The notes beneath the pieces were generated by a model, which ran no database searches, was not told the DNA's origin, and was given only the letters and a program-made list of their open reading frames with translations. Source: Streptomyces sp. Go-475 (lineage in GTDB: Bacteria > Actinomycetota > Actinomycetes > Streptomycetales > Streptomycetaceae). From it: DNA of 64,000 nt. Positions 62,756 through 64,000 of this stretch are shown here, piece after piece. The stretch covers positions 4,135,501-4,199,500 of the forward strand of contig NZ_CP026121.1 of the NCBI RefSeq assembly GCF_003330845.1. The letters are read 5' to 3'. Position 1 is the first letter of the stretch; each line of letters opens with the position of its first letter. The position numbers were made by a program, and so were the translations under genes.

Positions 62756-63688
62756 ATGCCAGCGAGCTATGCGTATCTCGGCCCCGAGGGCACCTTCACC
62801 GAAGTCGCCCTGCGCACGCTTCCCGAGGCCGCCACCCGCGAACTCATCCCGTACGTGTCCGTCCAGTCCGCGCTCGACGCGGTACGCGCCGGCGAGGCCG
62901 AGGCCGCGTTCGTGCCGATCGAGAACTCCGTCGAGGGCGGCATCACCACCACCCTCGACGAGCTGGTCGCCGGCGCGCCGCTGATGATCTACCGCGAGGT
63001 GCTGCTGTCCATCACCTTCGCGCTGCTCGTCCGTCCGGGCACGCGGCTGTCGGACATCAAGACCGTCTCCGCGCACCCGGCCGCCCAGCCGCAGGTGCGC
63101 AACTGGCTGAAGAAGCACCTCCCGGACGCGCACTGGGAGTCGGCCGCCTCGAACGCGGACGCCGCCCGATTGGTCCAGGAGGGCCAGTACGACGCCGCCT
63201 TCGCCGGGGAGTTCGCCGCCGCCCGCTACGGGCTGGAGGCCCTGGAGACCGGGATCCACGACGCGGAGAACGCCCAGACGCGGTTCGTGCTGGTCGGCCG
63301 GCCCGCCCGGCCCGCCGCCCCGACCGGCGCGGACAAGACCTCGGTCGTGCTGTGGCAGCGCGACGACCACCCCGGCGGCCTGCGCGACCTGCTCGGCGAG
63401 TTCGCCACCCGCGGCATCAACCTGATGCTGCTCCAGTCCCGGCCCACCGGTGCGGGCATCGGCAACTACTGCTTCTGCATCGACGCCGAGGGCCACATCT
63501 CCGACCGCCGGGTGGCGGAAGCCCTGATGGGCCTGAAGCGGATCTGCCTCCAGGTGCGCTACCTCGGTTCGTATCCGCGCGCCGACTTGCAGCCGGGGGA
63601 GGTGCGGGCGCCGCGGCCGGGGACCTCGGACGAGGAGTTCCTCGCGGCCTCGGACTGGGTCGCGCGGTGCCAGGACGGCCGGTTCTAG
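62756..63688 (+). CDS. pheA: Prephenate dehydratase
   Basis: 310 residues. PDT domain about 4-185 (YLGPEGTFTEVALR, FVPIENSVEGGI, catalytic-region ENAQTRFVLVGR with the conserved TRF), and a C-terminal ACT domain about 200-280 (LRDLLGEFATRGINLMLLQS, GNYCFCIDAEGH) for feedback by phenylalanine. Converts prephenate to phenylpyruvate. Monofunctional, without chorismate mutase, as in other actinobacteria. Confidence 0.96.
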   Translation: MPASYAYLGPEGTFTEVALRTLPEAATRELIPYVSVQSALDAVRAGEAEAAFVPIENSVEGGITTTLDELVAGAPLMIYREVLLSITFALLVRPGTRLSDIKTVSAHPAAQPQVRNWLKKHLPDAHWESAASNADAARLVQEGQYDAAFAGEFAAARYGLEALETGIHDAENAQTRFVLVGRPARPAAPTGADKTSVVLWQRDDHPGGLRDLLGEFATRGINLMLLQSRPTGAGIGNYCFCIDAEGHISDRRVAEALMGLKRICLQVRYLGSYPRADLQPGEVRAPRPGTSDEEFLAASDWVARCQDGRF

Positions 63689-64000
63689 GCCGGTCGTACC
63701 TGCTGATAGTCGTTATCCACAGAAGTTATCCACAGGTCCGCTTCTCGACCTGGGGACAAGTCGACAACGAAGCGTGAGTCAGTCGACAAATCGCCCTACA
63801 GCCCCCTGATGCGTCCATCAGCAGGCAGGTCACCCTTCGTCCACCGTTTTCCCTTGCGTAACTCTTTGGGGTGACCCGTTTCCACTCGAAAGTGAGGGTA
63901 AAGGGGGTTTGCGACGGGAATTCTCAGGGATGACCACGCCTTCCGGAGTGATCAATTCCGAAGTCCACAGATCTTCCACACAGCCTGTGGATAACTCTTC
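63689..64000. other. Intergenic region with three perfect DnaA boxes, runs off the window
   Basis: TTATCCACA at 63713-63721 and 63726-63734, and inverted (TGTGGATAA) at 63986-63994. Partial matches (TTCCACACA, AGTCCACAG) lie at 63960-63980. No gene with good codon use is seen; AT-richer DNA (CTTGCGTAACTCTTTGG) lies in the middle. Probably a promoter region of the next gene with DnaA-binding capacity. Confidence 0.6.

Overview
The window is chromosomal DNA of a Streptomyces (very high G+C, GC-rich third codon positions, GTG starts, many small exported and membrane proteins). Gene content and order from the DHA2 exporter/TetR pair at the left to pheA at the right match, from memory, the S. coelicolor block running from about SCO4025 down to SCO3962, an origin-proximal part of the core chromosome. 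A perfect parS site (55645-55666), a parS-like sequence inside a peroxidase gene, a group of DnaA-box-like 9-mers at 46240-46340 and three TTATCCACA boxes at the right edge fit that position.

Layout. 0-2.6 kb: end of an unidentified gene, a TetR regulator and a DHA2 exporter with a clear inverted-repeat operator. 2.6-8.6 kb: a minus-strand operon of response regulator, sensor kinase, GT2/GtrA glycosyltransferase and GT39-type membrane glycosyltransferase, with tight overlaps. 8.7-13.2 kb: DUF2797 protein, small membrane protein, MarR regulator, a KOW/CarD-like small protein followed by a 60-residue frame without a normal start codon, gene debris, a tiny exported peptide and an unusual protein of five 47-residue repeats (probable five-bladed propeller). 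13.2-14.4 kb: tRNA-Arg(ACG), tRNA-Ser(GCT) and a subtilisin-inhibitor-family protein. 14.8-19.7 kb: one 1632-residue PAS/degenerate kinase/degenerate receiver protein. 19.7-27.1 kb: ABM monooxygenase, TetR/MFS pair with twin operators, acyl-CoA ligase, SigE-family sigma factor, and a three-gene coupled operon (MaoC-OB, MaoC, thiolase) like the steroid side-chain ChsH2-ChsH1-Ltp2 set. 27.2-30.8 kb: Asn/Gln-rich exported protein, prim-pol protein and small genes. 30.9-35.1 kb: a membrane-anchored HTH-STAND NTPase with 14 WD40 repeats. 35.4-40.7 kb: ferredoxin/PIG-L pair, GT2, flavin-dependent oxidoreductase, LysR/DoxX pair.

40.7-42.7 kb is the accessory-looking part: broken frames, a C-terminal remnant of a tyrosine recombinase, a 150-bp imperfect palindrome, a small protein with poor GC3 and AT-rich DNA, ending at tRNA-Ser(TGA). 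It is best read as the scar of an integrative element. 42.8-52.5 kb returns to core genes: HtrA-type protease, GDPD phosphodiesterase, anti-sigma-type ATPase, DUF5926 protein, a possible small RNA, an exported protein, a prim-pol protein, a GAF-PP2C phosphatase and aminopeptidase P.

52.6-55.6 kb encodes a fused alpha-beta glycyl-tRNA synthetase, unexpected because actinobacteria normally use the unrelated homodimeric type. 55.6-63.7 kb holds parS, a second anti-sigma-type ATPase, a membrane protein, an extracytoplasmic copper-handling set (YcnI, Sco, PCuAC, CopC-CopD, Tat-exported DyP peroxidase) and pheA. No CRISPR array, intact prophage, intact insertion sequence or classical biosynthetic gene cluster was seen.
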